Source: an uncultured Prevotellaceae bacterium (GTDB taxonomy: Bacteria > Bacteroidota > Bacteroidia > Bacteroidales > Bacteroidaceae). Taken from it: a DNA stretch of 60,439 bases. Made by a program: the position numbers and the translations under genes. Every line of letters begins with the position of its first letter. The first letter of the stretch is position 1. Positions 1 to 9,252 of the stretch are shown here, in pieces. The DNA lies in the NCBI GenBank assembly GCA_902784065.1, contig CACZTJ010000023.1:1-60439 (forward strand). Reading direction: 5' to 3'. Below the pieces are notes generated by a model. That model did no database searches, was not told the DNA's origin, and saw nothing but the letters and a program-made list of their open reading frames with translations.

Positions 1-1
1 T

Positions 2-487
2 TCATTTCCTCAGAACCCGACTATTGCTGACGTGCTGTTTAAGACTACGTTCTTGGAAAATTGGGGTAGTGGCGTAGGTCGCATGGTAGATGCTTGTAAG
101 AATGCAAACCTTCCTGAACCGGAGTTCAACCAAAATGCCGCATTCGTATGGGTCACGTTCAAACGCGCAACCATACAACCCCACAACCCCACAACCCCAC
201 AAGTTAATACCCCCTCAACCCCCTCAACCCCCTCAACCTCAAAACGCGAGATAGCAAAAGCTAAGCGTTTAAAAGCTTTATTATCCGCTATTGGAACAAA
301 TGGCTCAAATCTGAGAGCCTTGATGGAATCGATGCAGAGAAAGGATAGAAAAGGATTTGTGAGCACATATATTGTGCCAAATATAGAAGCAGGTTATATT
401 GCGATGCTTTATCCTGAGGCTCCAAATCATCCAATGCAATCATACTATCTGACTAAGAAAGGCAGAGAGTTATTGGAACAACTCTAA
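2..487 (+). CDS. C-terminal fragment of AlbA_2/RecG-like ATP-binding transcriptional regulator (5' end outside window)
   Basis: Partial gene that enters the window already open; the reading frame runs from base 2 to a TAA at 485-487. The first visible residues include NPTIADVLFKTTFLENWGSG, a conserved stretch of the RecG-like/AlbA_2 regulator family (proteins with an N-terminal AlbA_2 domain, an ATPase-like C-terminal half and a winged-helix tail). After about 45 residues comes a Pro/Thr/Ser linker encoded by short tandem repeats (8-bp units at 176-203, 9-bp units at 211-237), then a basic helical tail and a short winged-helix-like end (YYLTKKGRELLEQL). Such genes are common in accessory and mobile regions of Bacteroidota, which fits the truncated tRNA just downstream. 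The family assignment is from motif recognition; the specific role is unknown. Confidence 0.7.
   Translation, partial: SFPQNPTIADVLFKTTFLENWGSGVGRMVDACKNANLPEPEFNQNAAFVWVTFKRATIQPHNPTTPQVNTPSTPSTPSTSKREIAKAKRLKALLSAIGTNGSNLRALMESMQRKDRKGFVSTYIVPNIEAGYIAMLYPEAPNHPMQSYYLTKKGRELLEQL
176..237 (+). repeat. Short tandem repeats inside the regulator linker (8-bp x3.5, then 9-bp x3)
   Basis: Bases 176-203 are 3.5 copies of ACAACCCC and bases 211-237 are three copies of CCCCCTCAA. Both lie in the coding sequence of the partial regulator gene and encode a Pro/Thr/Ser linker. Gain or loss of an 8-bp unit would shift the reading frame, while the 9-bp unit would not. Confidence 0.85.
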
Positions 488-543
488 TAAGTGTTAATTT
501 GCCGTTTCATGGTATTTGAGGCAGTTTGTAAAACCTTGTTATA

Positions 544-602
544 GTCGAACCCAAGACCCCAACATTAAAAGTGTTGTGCTCTACCGACTGAGCTAACGGA
601 TC
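544..602 (-). pseudogene. tRNA-Lys(TTT), 3'-truncated remnant
   Basis: On the minus strand the sequence has an intact 5' acceptor strand (GATCCGT), TA, a D arm (GCTC...GAGC), an anticodon arm (CAACA / CTTTTAA / TGTTG, anticodon TTT) and a variable loop, followed by the T stem and TTCGA. It then diverges: the expected CCCAA of the T stem and the ACGGATC that should close the acceptor stem are absent and replaced by TATAACAAGG. The gene therefore cannot fold into a tRNA. The break lies at the T loop, the usual crossover region for integrases, and the regulator gene lies on the broken side. I infer an attachment-site scar or an imprecise integration or excision event; a functional tRNA-Lys must exist elsewhere. 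Confidence 0.8.
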
Positions 603-667
603 GACCTTATGGTGCAATCTTTCGAAAGCGGGTGCAAAGGTACAACGAATTTTTGAATCTGCCAAAT

Positions 668-1777
668 TTATTCGGCGGATTTTTCACTTATCGGCTTTTT
701 TTCGTCCTCTTTCGTCACATACCGTTGATAGTAGGCAATGAGCAGACTGGTAAGCGGCAGGGCTATAATCAGGCCGATAAATCCCATCAGGGCGCCCCAT
801 ACGGAGAGGCTCAGCAGCAGGATGGCTGGGTTGAGGCCCATGGCGCTACCCATGACCTTCGGCGTGACAATCATGTCGCAGATCAGCTGTACGACGATGA
901 AGACAATCAAGGCGCCCAGCAGGATGATCCAGAAGTTCTGGCCTGTATCGGCAGCCTTCAACAAGGCCAGTAGCACCGTGGGTATCAAGGCGAAGGTGTG
1001 CAGATAAGGCACCATGTCCATAATACCAATCATGATGCCAAGACCGATAGCCATTGGGAAATCGATGATCGTAAAACCGATGCAGAAAAGGACACCCATG
1101 ATGAGGGCCACTAGGCCCTGACCACGCAGATAGTTGTTGAGTGCCTCCTTGGCATCACCCATCACCTCTTGCCAGAACGGACGGAGCTTCTCGGGGAAGA
1201 TACGGATCCAGTTGTCTGACAGATACTCGTAGTCGAGCAGTATGAAGAACATATATAATAAGGTGATGAATGAGGCGATGACACTCACAATGAGACTATA
1301 GGTCTGTCCGAGGAAGGAGAACAAGCCTGGCATGATCGACTGGAGTCCGGTGGTGAAGTCCTTGCTCTTGAAGAACTGCTCTATCTCATGATGATTCTGA
1401 TCGAACCATTCTTCCAAAGCGTCGGGGATGGAATCGATATTCGCTGTCTTATGGATATAGTCGGTGACCAGGGCTCCCAGCTTCTCGAACTGCTCTACCA
1501 TCGACGGGACGATCAGGAACCCCAGACCCGTCAGGACGGCAATGGCTACAATGAGCGTCAGAACGATGCTGATGGCACGTGGCGTATGCAGACGACGATC
1601 TACAAAAGCGACTATCGGATAGAGCAGATAGGCAAAGACCCATGCGATGAAGAACGGCAGCAGAACGTTACTGAGATAATCGATTAGCATAAACACTGCC
1701 AAGGCGATGAGCCAAAGACCTGCCCGCTTGAGGAGAAGGTCATAGTTAATGGGTTTTTCTGTCATATTTCCAGTCAT
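668..1777 (-). CDS. AI-2E family (PerM-type) membrane permease
   Basis: A 369-residue polytopic membrane protein of the AI-2E/PerM exporter-like family. About eight hydrophobic segments are visible: a cluster near residues 15-50, one near 65-95, then a soluble region (about 100-150) rich in charged residues, then a second membrane half (about 160-350) that includes the family-typical GLGIMIGIMDMVPYLHTFAL and GLNPAILLLSLSVWGALMGF stretches. The family is named after autoinducer-2 export, but most members have no proven substrate. It is divergent from rsmI. The −7 box at 1785-1792 predicts transcription starting only a few bases before the first ATG, so the internal ATG at 1765 (MTEKPIN) may be the real start. 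Confidence 0.85.
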   Translation of the reverse strand: MTGNMTEKPINYDLLLKRAGLWLIALAVFMLIDYLSNVLLPFFIAWVFAYLLYPIVAFVDRRLHTPRAISIVLTLIVAIAVLTGLGFLIVPSMVEQFEKLGALVTDYIHKTANIDSIPDALEEWFDQNHHEIEQFFKSKDFTTGLQSIMPGLFSFLGQTYSLIVSVIASFITLLYMFFILLDYEYLSDNWIRIFPEKLRPFWQEVMGDAKEALNNYLRGQGLVALIMGVLFCIGFTIIDFPMAIGLGIMIGIMDMVPYLHTFALIPTVLLALLKAADTGQNFWIILLGALIVFIVVQLICDMIVTPKVMGSAMGLNPAILLLSLSVWGALMGFIGLIIALPLTSLLIAYYQRYVTKEDEKKPISEKSAE

Positions 1778-1784
1778 TTGTCGG

Positions 1785-1816
1785 CAAAATTACCAAATCA
1801 TTTTAAAAATTGCAAA
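1785..1816 (-). promoter_or_regulatory. Bacteroidota-type promoter for the AI-2E permease gene
   Basis: Minus strand TTTG (1813-1816), 20-bp spacer, TAATTTTG (1785-1792), matching TTTG-N19/20-TAnnTTTG. It is back to back with the rsmI promoter. Confidence 0.65.
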
Positions 1817-1831
1817 GATTTTACCACTTTT

Positions 1832-1863
1832 TTTGTCTATTCTGATATTTTGAGCTAAATTTG
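1832..1863 (+). promoter_or_regulatory. Bacteroidota-type promoter for rsmI
   Basis: TTTG at 1832-1835, 20-bp spacer, TAAATTTG at 1856-1863. The rsmI ATG lies only 8 bases downstream of the −7 box, implying a very short leader. Confidence 0.7.
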
Positions 1864-1871
1864 CCGCCGTT

Positions 1872-2582
1872 ATGGGCATATTGTACATTGTTCCAACACC
1901 TGTCGGCAATATGGAGGATATGACCTTCCGAGCTGTCCGGATCCTCAAAGAGGTGGACCTCGTGCTTGCTGAAGATACCCGCACATCGGGCATCCTGTTG
2001 AAGCATTACGATATCAAGAACGCACTCATGTCGCACCATAAGTTTAATGAGCATGGTACGTCGGCAAGCGTTGTGAACCGGCTGCTGGCAGGCGAGAATG
2101 TGGCGCTGATCAGTGACGCAGGTACGCCAGGTATCAGTGACCCAGGCTTCTTCCTGGTGCGTGAGGCTGTCAGGGCTGGGGTAGAGGTGCAGTGCCTGCC
2201 TGGTGCCACAGCCTTTGTGCCGGCTCTGGTGTCGAGCGGTCTGCCTTGCGACCGATTCGCCTTCGAGGGCTTCCTGCCGCAGAAGAAAGGTCGCCAGACT
2301 AAGCTGGAGTCGCTGAAGGACGAGACGCGCACGATGATCTTCTATGAGTCGCCCTACCGACTGGTGAAGACCCTTGAGCAGTTTGCCGAGACCTATGGTG
2401 GTGAGCGTCAGGTGAGTGTGTGTCGTGAGATTTCCAAGGTGCATGAGGAGAGTGTGCGTGGGTCGCTCGACGAGGTGATTGCCCATTTCAAGGAGAAAGA
2501 GCCGAAAGGTGAGATTGTGATCATCCTGGCAGGATGTGACGAAAAGCCGAAGGCCTCAAAGAAAGAACCGATAAATAATTAA
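1872..2582 (+). CDS. rsmI: 16S rRNA (cytidine(1402)-2'-O)-methyltransferase
   Basis: A 236-residue SAM-dependent methyltransferase of the tetrapyrrole-methylase fold that adds the 2'-O-methyl group to C1402 in the ribosomal decoding centre. Visible family motifs: VPTPVGNMEDMT near the N terminus, LAEDTRTSG (about residue 33), the SAM-site glycine motif SDAGTPGISDPG (about 80) and LPGATAFVPALVSSGLPC (about 108). The length is slightly under the usual 270-290 because the C-terminal extension found in proteobacterial RsmI is missing, which is usual in Bacteroidota. It is followed after 8 bases by a lipoprotein gene, probably co-transcribed. Confidence 0.93.
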   Translation: MGILYIVPTPVGNMEDMTFRAVRILKEVDLVLAEDTRTSGILLKHYDIKNALMSHHKFNEHGTSASVVNRLLAGENVALISDAGTPGISDPGFFLVREAVRAGVEVQCLPGATAFVPALVSSGLPCDRFAFEGFLPQKKGRQTKLESLKDETRTMIFYESPYRLVKTLEQFAETYGGERQVSVCREISKVHEESVRGSLDEVIAHFKEKEPKGEIVIILAGCDEKPKASKKEPINN

Positions 2583-2590
2583 AATAAGGT

Positions 2591-3460
2591 ATGAAGAAAT
2601 TAATTTATGCTATTGCCTGCACATTTGCGGTTGCCAGCTGTAACCAGGATGCAGTCAAAAAAGCTGAGCAGAATGCCCAGCATCAGCGTGACTCTCTGGA
2701 GCAGATTATCTCTCAGAAAGACAATGAAATCAACGACATGATGACCACCCTCAGTGATATTGAGGAGGGATTTCGTGAAATCACAGAGGCACAGAGCCGT
2801 GTGACAATTGCCAAACAGGGTGAGGGCACGAACACCATGCAGCGTATCAGGGAGAACATCCAGTTCATCCAGTCTGCCATGCAGCAGAACAAGGAGTTGA
2901 TCAACAAGCTGAAGCAGCAGGTGCGTGAGAGTACCGTGAAGGGTTCTCAGTTGAAGAAGATCGTTGATAACCTGACTCAGCAGTTGGAGACCAAGGATCA
3001 GCAGTTGCAGGCCCTCCGCGAGGAACTCGACAAGAAGGATATCCACATTGCCGAGCTCGACGAGCAGGTGGCTTCGCTGCATACGGATGTCTCAAATCTG
3101 CAGGAGGACAACTCTAAGAAGGAGCAGACCATCAACGCGCAGGATAAGGCACTCCACACGGCTTGGTTCGTGTTTGGCACCAAGAAAGAGCTGATGGAGC
3201 AGAACATTCTCACCAAGGACGGCCTGTTCAGCAAGACCAAGATTATGGATAAGGAGTTCAACAAGGAGTACTTCACGAAGATTGATATCCGCATCGACAA
3301 GGAAATCAAACTCTACAGCAAGTCAGCAGAGATCATGACCAGACACCCGTCAGGCTCTTATACCCTGCAGCAGGATGCCAACAAGCAGTATGTGCTCCGC
3401 ATCAACAATCCTGATGCCTTCTGGTCAACCAGCAAGTATCTCGTGGTGTTAGTGAAATAA
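2591..3460 (+). CDS. Coiled-coil lipoprotein, similar to the Cbp1 collagen-binding adhesin family
   Basis: A 289-residue exported lipoprotein: signal peptide with lipobox VASC (Cys about residue 17), then a long heptad-rich coiled coil (about residues 20-185, Gln/Glu/Lys rich) and a compact C-terminal domain (about 190-289) with AWFVFGTKKEL, YFTKIDIRIDKEIKL and YLVVLVK. This layout and these C-terminal motifs recall the Bacteroides family named for the Cbp1 collagen-binding glycoprotein. RDSLE early in the mature part matches the Bacteroidota O-glycosylation motif D-S/T-hydrophobic. Collagen binding here is only a family-based guess; most members are conserved commensal lipoproteins of unknown role. 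It is probably transcribed from the rsmI promoter and ends at a clear terminator. Confidence 0.6.
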   Translation: MKKLIYAIACTFAVASCNQDAVKKAEQNAQHQRDSLEQIISQKDNEINDMMTTLSDIEEGFREITEAQSRVTIAKQGEGTNTMQRIRENIQFIQSAMQQNKELINKLKQQVRESTVKGSQLKKIVDNLTQQLETKDQQLQALREELDKKDIHIAELDEQVASLHTDVSNLQEDNSKKEQTINAQDKALHTAWFVFGTKKELMEQNILTKDGLFSKTKIMDKEFNKEYFTKIDIRIDKEIKLYSKSAEIMTRHPSGSYTLQQDANKQYVLRINNPDAFWSTSKYLVVLVK

Positions 3461-3481
3461 TCGTGAAATAAATGATAAGAA

Positions 3482-3510
3482 AAGGTCTTCAAATCTGAAG
3501 GCCTTTTTTT
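3482..3510 (+). terminator. Intrinsic terminator after the coiled-coil lipoprotein gene
   Basis: A 10-bp stem (AAGGTCTTCA / TGAAGGCCTT, one G-T pair) with a 4-base loop AATC, followed by a run of T. It also separates this unit from the convergent trkH gene. Confidence 0.85.
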
Positions 3511-3518
3511 GATGCCGC

Positions 3519-4976
3519 TTAGTTCTCTTTCCAGAAGCTACGTGTGAAGAGCACGAGCACCGTCATGATCTCAAGACGACCCATGAGCATCAGCAGACAG
3601 AGGATCCATTTGATGGCGTCAGGTAGGATCGACCACGACATCACAGGACCGATCTCCGTGCCCAGTGTAGGACCAACATTGCTGACGCAACTGAGGGCAA
3701 TGGTGATGGCGTTGGTGTTGTCGATACCTGCCAGAATCATGATGGTAGCTGTCACCAGGATCATGAATATGGTCAGGATGAAGAATGCAAAGAGAGCAAT
3801 CAGTCGGTTTCGCGTCACATTGGCTCCATTCACCTTTACAGGCAATACGGCATTGGGATGGATGATCTGACGGAAGTTGTTGCGCAGCACCTTCAGCAGC
3901 ATCACACCTCGGATACATTTGAAGCCACCGCTTGTACTGCCTGCACAGGCTCCCAGGTACATGACGACACCCAGGATGACCCACGTGACGTGAGGCCACT
4001 GGCCTGCATCGTCGTTAAACATACCTGTTGTCGTGATAAACGATACGACCTGGAAGAGTGAACAGCGGAAGGCGCGTTCCAGATCATACCCCATCTGGTA
4101 GAACAGAATGAACATAAGCATCACGGTAGCAGCGACCACCACACTGACATACAGCTTCAGCTCCGAGTTCTTCAGCATATCTCTGAATCTCAACTTAAAG
4201 ATACCCATATATAATAAGGTAAAGTTGATGCCAGCCAGAAACTGGTACGTGATGGAGATATAGTCGATGGTGGGGGAGTGGAAGTACTCCGTGCTGGCAT
4301 TGTGGATGGCAAAGCCACCAGTAGCCGTTGTAGTCATGGAGTAGTTCAGTGCCTCATACCAGTTCATGCCTGCCACCCAGAAAGAGACACCACAGCCGAT
4401 GGTCAGCAACAGATAGATAGACCAGATCCATTTCGCAGTCGTCGTCAGACGGGGGTGCATCTTGGCCTTGATGGGGCCTGTAGCCTCTGCCGCAAACACC
4501 TTTACGCTACCGCCTACCAATGATGGGAGAATGGCAATGGTGAAGAACACGATTCCCAGACCGCCTACCCACTGGATGAGTGAGCGCCAGAAGAGTATGC
4601 CGTGAGGCAGCCATTCCACATCGTCGAGGATCGTGGCACCTGTCGTGGTGAAGCCTGATATCGTCTCAAAGTAGGCGTCTGTCAGGTTGGTGATACTGCC
4701 ATGAATCAAGAACGGCAGCATGCCAAACAGCGAAAAGATCACCCAGACTGATGTCACCAAAAGATAGGCATCACGACGGCTCAGGGCGTTCTCAGCGTTC
4801 CTGCCGAAAAACAGAAATATGAAACCGAATCCGAACGTCACCAGCATCGACATCAGGAATGCCATCTGGTCGTCTTCATGAAAAAAGATAGCCATGATGG
4901 TGCACCATGACATGAAGAAGGCCTCGATAAACAAAAGGGAGCCGATAATCTTACTGATGATACGGAAGTTTACCAT
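3519..4976 (-). CDS. trkH: Trk-type potassium uptake protein, membrane subunit
   Basis: A 485-residue potassium translocating subunit of the TrkH/KtrB superfamily. All four pore-loop filter motifs can be read: ISGFTTTGATIL (about residue 105), TTATGGFAIHN (about 217), SFITTTGMFND (about 312) and SCVSNVGPTLG (about 430), with hydrophobic helices between them. It forms the channel-like pore and is gated by the nucleotide-binding TrkA ring. Its start overlaps the end of trkA by 7 bases, so the two are translated as a pair and are the last genes of the dxs-trkA-trkH unit. Confidence 0.95.
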   Translation of the reverse strand: MVNFRIISKIIGSLLFIEAFFMSWCTIMAIFFHEDDQMAFLMSMLVTFGFGFIFLFFGRNAENALSRRDAYLLVTSVWVIFSLFGMLPFLIHGSITNLTDAYFETISGFTTTGATILDDVEWLPHGILFWRSLIQWVGGLGIVFFTIAILPSLVGGSVKVFAAEATGPIKAKMHPRLTTTAKWIWSIYLLLTIGCGVSFWVAGMNWYEALNYSMTTTATGGFAIHNASTEYFHSPTIDYISITYQFLAGINFTLLYMGIFKLRFRDMLKNSELKLYVSVVVAATVMLMFILFYQMGYDLERAFRCSLFQVVSFITTTGMFNDDAGQWPHVTWVILGVVMYLGACAGSTSGGFKCIRGVMLLKVLRNNFRQIIHPNAVLPVKVNGANVTRNRLIALFAFFILTIFMILVTATIMILAGIDNTNAITIALSCVSNVGPTLGTEIGPVMSWSILPDAIKWILCLLMLMGRLEIMTVLVLFTRSFWKEN

Positions 4977-6325
4977 ATCGGATTGGTTTTGAAGAATTTC
5001 TCGATGTTATGAAGTTTTGTTTCGTGACAGAACACCATGACAGAGTCGCCGGCTTCGATCTGTGAGTTACCATTCACCAGCATTCCAACACCGTTACGCA
5101 CCAGTCCACCAATCGTCACACCGAAGGGCAGACCTAAGTCCTTAACAGGTTTCTTGGTCACCTTCGAGTCTTCAGCAGCGATGAACTCTGCTACCTCTGC
5201 ATCCACCAGCATCAGCGAGCGCATGTTTTCGACATCGGCATCCAGCATCATCTGGAAGATGTGACTGGCAGCAATGGTCTTCTTGTTGATGATCGTGCCG
5301 ATATCCAGACTCTCAGCCATATTCACGTAGTCGAGATTCTCTACGAGGGCTACCGTCTTCCTGACACCCAGTTTCTTAGCTGTCAGACAGGCCAGGATAT
5401 TGGTCTCTGTATTCTCCGTCAGTGCCACGAAGGCCTGTGTGTGACGGATGCCTTCTTCCTGCAGCAGTCCGAGATCACGTCCGTCGCCATGAATCACCAT
5501 CGCCTCCTCGTTCTCCAGCAGCTCATTCAGCTTCTCACAGCGCTTCGAACTCTTCTCGATGATCTTCACGTTCATATAGTTGGGGATGGTCAGTGCTGCA
5601 CGTACAGCCGTCTTACTACCACCCATAATGATCACGTTCTTCACATCGGTATAGTGCTCCTTGCCTACGATCTTACGGATATAGGGGATATAATCCTTGG
5701 TGGTCATAAAGTAGGCGAGGTCGTTGACGTGCAACTCGTCCATACCACTAGGAATCAAGGTGTCGTCCTCACGCTTGATGGCTACGATATGGTAGGGGTC
5801 GTCGGGTCCGCAGAGCTCACGCAGGGGACGGTTCAGGATTTCTGCCGAATCTCTGAGTTTGACACCCAACAGGGTGAGGGCGCCGTCGTGCACATCCCAA
5901 CGCTGTCTGACCCAAGAGAGCTTCAAGCCGTTGGTGATATCTTCTGCTGCCAGCACCTCAGGGTAGATCAGTGAGTCGATACCCAGATTTTTGAAGAAGG
6001 GTTGCAGTTCGGGTGACAGATATTCGTAGTTGTCGATGCGGGCAACGGTCTTCTTGGCACCAAGGGCATGTGCCAGGATACAGGCATTCATGTTGATGCA
6101 CTCCTCAGGGGTGACACCCACGAAGAGATCGGCATGCTGCACGCCTGCTTCCTTCAATGCCTTGATGCTGGTGGGCGAGGCCTGATAGGTCATCACATCA
6201 CATTCGCCCAGATTTGCCAGTCGCTCATCATCTTCGTCGATGAGCACACAGTCCTGGTGCTCACCAGACAATAGTTTCGACAGATGAGTACCTACGGCAC
6301 CTGCACCGACAATCACTATCTTCAT
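4970..6325 (-). CDS. trkA: Trk system potassium transporter regulatory subunit
   Basis: A 451-residue cytoplasmic regulator with two tandem RCK modules. The first Rossmann unit starts at the N terminus ([15 protein letters not shown]), followed by a TrkA_C-type domain. The second Rossmann unit starts near residue 230 ([15 protein letters not shown]) and again ends in a TrkA_C domain (about 370-451). The protein binds NAD(H) or nucleotides and controls TrkH. Its ATG overlaps the stop of dxs (4-base overlap), and trkH follows with a 7-base overlap, showing tight translational coupling of the three genes. Confidence 0.95.
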   Translation of the reverse strand: MKIVIVGAGAVGTHLSKLLSGEHQDCVLIDEDDERLANLGECDVMTYQASPTSIKALKEAGVQHADLFVGVTPEECINMNACILAHALGAKKTVARIDNYEYLSPELQPFFKNLGIDSLIYPEVLAAEDITNGLKLSWVRQRWDVHDGALTLLGVKLRDSAEILNRPLRELCGPDDPYHIVAIKREDDTLIPSGMDELHVNDLAYFMTTKDYIPYIRKIVGKEHYTDVKNVIIMGGSKTAVRAALTIPNYMNVKIIEKSSKRCEKLNELLENEEAMVIHGDGRDLGLLQEEGIRHTQAFVALTENTETNILACLTAKKLGVRKTVALVENLDYVNMAESLDIGTIINKKTIAASHIFQMMLDADVENMRSLMLVDAEVAEFIAAEDSKVTKKPVKDLGLPFGVTIGGLVRNGVGMLVNGNSQIEAGDSVMVFCHETKLHNIEKFFKTNPIW

Positions 6326-8211
6326 ACATCCATGATGGCTTTGATGATACCTTCTTTGTCAAATCCCACAATCTTGTGGAGCTCAGCCACAGTGCCATGC
6401 TCGACAAAGGCGTCGGGCATACCCAGTATCGTTACCTTGGGCTGATAGCCGTGCTCGTTCATCCATTCCAGGACGGCAGAGCCCAGTCCGCCTTTCTTGA
6501 CACCATTCTCAACGGTGATGATACGCTTGAACTTACGTCCCACCTCCTCAAGAATCTCTTCGTCGATCGGCTTCAGGAAGCGCATATCATAGTGAGCCAC
6601 GTTGGCTTTATCACCCAGCTCCTTGATGGCCTCAGTCACATTGTTACCTACAGGTCCGATGCTCAGCACAGCCACATCCGTACCATCATGCAGCTTACGG
6701 CCTGTGCCCACCTTGATCTCCTCAAACGGACAGCGCCAGTCGTGCAGCACACCACCGCCTCGTGGGTAACGGATCACAAACGGACCCTTGTTAGGCAACT
6801 GAGCCGTGTACATCAGGCGGCGCAGCTCATGCTCGTCCATCGGCGATGAAATCGTCAGGTTTGGAACTGGGCGCAGTGCTGCCAGGTCGAAGGCACCATG
6901 ATGCGTCGGTCCGTCTTCACCCACCAGTCCGGCACGATCGAAACAGAACACCATGTTCAGGTTCAACAGCGCCACATCGTGGATGATATTGTCGAAAGCA
7001 CGTTGTGCGAATGCACTATAGATGTTACAGAAAGGCAGCAGACCATCCTTCGCCATACCACCAGAGAAGGTGACGGCGTGCCCTTCGGCGATACCCACGT
7101 CGAAAGTGCGCTCTGGCATCTCCTTCATCATGATGTTCATCGAACAGCCTGAAGGCATAGCAGGTGTGACACCTACAATCTTCGGATTCTGCTTGGCCAG
7201 CTCCAAGAGGGTGTGTCCAAACACGTCCTGATACTTCTGGGGCTTGTTGGGATCCTTGTCAACGATACGCTCACCCGTCTCAGGGTCGAACTTGCCTGGT
7301 GCGTGCCAGACGGTGACATCCTTCTCAGCAGGTGCATAGCCATGACCTTTCTGCGTATGCAGGTGCAGCAGCTTCGGACCCTTCATCTCCTTAATGAGAG
7401 TCAGGATACGTACCAGCTCCTTCACGTTATGACCATCAAACGGTCCGAAGTAGCGGATATCCATACCGTCGAAGATGTTCTGCTGATGTGCAATGGCACT
7501 CTTCACAGCATTCGACAGGCGCTGGATGCCCTTCTTCCGATCATCCGTCATCAATCCTTTCTTATACAGCCAGCGGGTGGCCTTGAACTTGATGGCGTTA
7601 TAGGTCTCGTTGGTGTTCAGGCCCAGCAGATACTGATTGAAGCCACCCACCGAACGGTCGATACTCATGTTATTGTCGTTGAGGATGATCAGCAGGTCGT
7701 TGGGTGATGAGGAGGCATTGTTCAGTCCCTCAAAGGCGAGTCCGCCAGAGAGTGCACCATCGCCAATCACAGCCACCACGTGGCGATGCTCGTTACCATT
7801 CAGCTTTGCTGCTATCGCCATTCCCAAGGCAGCCGATATAGAGTTGCTGGCATGGCCACAGGCAAACGTGTCGTACTCGCTCTCCGTAGGAGAGGGGAAG
7901 GGCTTGATGCCGCCCAACTTTCGGTTGGTACAGAATTGATCACGACGCCCCGTCAGAATCTTATGTCCGTAAGCCTGATGGCCCACATCCCACACGATTC
8001 TGTCTTCTGGGGTGTTAAAAACATAATGAAGCGCAACAGTTATCTCAACCACACCAAGACTGGAAGCCAGATGGCCAGGATTAACAGCCACCTCCTGCAC
8101 GATATCCTCGCGTAACTCTTCACAGACCTGAGGCAATTCATCAACCGATAACTTGCGCAAATCCTCAGGGTATTGGATCTTGTTTAGAAATGTAAATTCC
8201 TTCTTATCCAC
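6322..8211 (-). CDS. dxs: 1-deoxy-D-xylulose-5-phosphate synthase
   Basis: A 629-residue thiamine-diphosphate enzyme that condenses pyruvate and glyceraldehyde 3-phosphate, the first step of the MEP isoprenoid pathway (also feeding thiamine and pyridoxal synthesis). Visible: the [17 protein letters not shown] segment, the thiamine-binding [16 protein letters not shown]...NDNNMSI motif (about residues 148-182), the pyrimidine domain (from about 325) with [16 protein letters not shown], and the C-terminal transketolase domain. Full length for the family. It is the first gene of the dxs-trkA-trkH operon, with a matching promoter at 8233-8263. Confidence 0.96.
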   Translation of the reverse strand: MDKKEFTFLNKIQYPEDLRKLSVDELPQVCEELREDIVQEVAVNPGHLASSLGVVEITVALHYVFNTPEDRIVWDVGHQAYGHKILTGRRDQFCTNRKLGGIKPFPSPTESEYDTFACGHASNSISAALGMAIAAKLNGNEHRHVVAVIGDGALSGGLAFEGLNNASSSPNDLLIILNDNNMSIDRSVGGFNQYLLGLNTNETYNAIKFKATRWLYKKGLMTDDRKKGIQRLSNAVKSAIAHQQNIFDGMDIRYFGPFDGHNVKELVRILTLIKEMKGPKLLHLHTQKGHGYAPAEKDVTVWHAPGKFDPETGERIVDKDPNKPQKYQDVFGHTLLELAKQNPKIVGVTPAMPSGCSMNIMMKEMPERTFDVGIAEGHAVTFSGGMAKDGLLPFCNIYSAFAQRAFDNIIHDVALLNLNMVFCFDRAGLVGEDGPTHHGAFDLAALRPVPNLTISSPMDEHELRRLMYTAQLPNKGPFVIRYPRGGGVLHDWRCPFEEIKVGTGRKLHDGTDVAVLSIGPVGNNVTEAIKELGDKANVAHYDMRFLKPIDEEILEEVGRKFKRIITVENGVKKGGLGSAVLEWMNEHGYQPKVTILGMPDAFVEHGTVAELHKIVGFDKEGIIKAIMDV

Positions 8212-8232
8212 GGTTTTAATCGATTATGCCTG

Positions 8233-8263
8233 CAAAGGTACACTAAATATTGCAAAAAACAAA
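8233..8263 (-). promoter_or_regulatory. Promoter of the dxs-trkA-trkH operon
   Basis: Minus strand TTTG (8260-8263), 19-bp spacer, TACCTTTG (8233-8240); the dxs ATG lies about 20 bases downstream of the −7 box. Confidence 0.7.
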
Positions 8264-8299
8264 ATTTTTCTCAAAAATAATCGGTTTATGGGTAATTGT

Positions 8300-8330
8300 T
8301 TTGTGTGTTTGACAAAAAGTTGTAAATTTG
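8300..8330 (+). promoter_or_regulatory. Promoter of the panE-lipoate ligase-gcv-lpd operon
   Basis: TTTG at 8300-8303, 19-bp spacer, TAAATTTG at 8323-8330, 16 bases before the panE ATG. No glycine riboswitch-like structure fits in the short leader. Confidence 0.7.
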
Positions 8331-8346
8331 CAGAAAAAATACGAGA

Positions 8347-9249
8347 ATGAAATACGGAGTTATTGGAGTTGGTGCCATAGGTGGCTATTATGGCAGCAAA
8401 TTAGCATATAGCGGACAGGATGTACATTTCCTGTCGCATAGTGATTACCAGTTTGTGAAGGAGCGTGGTATGCAGGTGGATTCCTGCGACGGCTCATTCC
8501 ATCTTGATCATGTCAATGTCTATCAGTACACAACGGATATGCCGAAGTGCGACGTGGTGATCGTTGGTCTGAAGACCACTAACAATCATCTGCTTCCTGA
8601 ACTGCTTACCCTCTTACTGCAAGAGCAGACGGTGGTGGTGTTGATACAGAATGGTATTGGTGTGGAGGCTGACGTGCAGGCGATGTTCCCAGGTGTGCAG
8701 ATTGTTGCAGGACTGGCGTTTATCTGTTCAGCCAAGACGGAACCAGGACGTGTGAACCACCAGTGTTATGGCAGTATCAACCTGGGCAATTACTCCTGCA
8801 AGGATGAGGCTCGCTTTCAGAAGATCCTCGACGATTTCAAGCAGGCTGGTATCCAGGCTGCTTCTGTGCCCTACGAAGAGGCGCGCTGGAAGAAAGCGGT
8901 GTGGAACATGCCTTTCAACGGCATGACGGTAGCTCTGAACACACGTACGGATCTGCTTCTGAAGAACCCTTCCACCCGTCAGCTGATCCGCGATCTGATG
9001 ATGGAGGTGGTAGGTGCAGCCCAGCACTTAGGGGTGACAGGTGTAACTGAGGCTTTTGCCGATAAGATGATTGAGACCACAGATGTCATGACACCTTATT
9101 CTCCCTCCATGAAGCTCGATTTCGATTTCCATCGTCCTATGGAGATTCATTATTTATATACACGCCCTATCGAGATCGCCAGAAATGCCGGCTACCGTAT
9201 GTCGAAGCTGGAGATGCTGGAGGCAGAATTAAAGTTCTTACAGAGCTGA
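8347..9249 (+). CDS. panE: 2-dehydropantoate 2-reductase family protein
   Basis: A 300-residue NADPH-dependent ketopantoate reductase (ApbA/PanE family; makes pantoate for coenzyme A). The N-terminal Rossmann motif GVGAIGGYYGSKLAYSG is clear, followed by VIVGLKTTNN (about residue 75), IQNGIGVE (about 100) and a C-terminal helical domain with the catalytic-lysine region WKKAVWNMPFNGMTVAL (about 180). Related ketoacid reductases share these motifs, so pantothenate synthesis is likely but not proven. It is the first gene of a seven-gene operon whose other members form the glycine cleavage system; only 3 bases separate it from the lipoate ligase gene. Confidence 0.8.
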   Translation: MKYGVIGVGAIGGYYGSKLAYSGQDVHFLSHSDYQFVKERGMQVDSCDGSFHLDHVNVYQYTTDMPKCDVVIVGLKTTNNHLLPELLTLLLQEQTVVVLIQNGIGVEADVQAMFPGVQIVAGLAFICSAKTEPGRVNHQCYGSINLGNYSCKDEARFQKILDDFKQAGIQAASVPYEEARWKKAVWNMPFNGMTVALNTRTDLLLKNPSTRQLIRDLMMEVVGAAQHLGVTGVTEAFADKMIETTDVMTPYSPSMKLDFDFHRPMEIHYLYTRPIEIARNAGYRMSKLEMLEAELKFLQS

Positions 9250-9252
9250 CGC

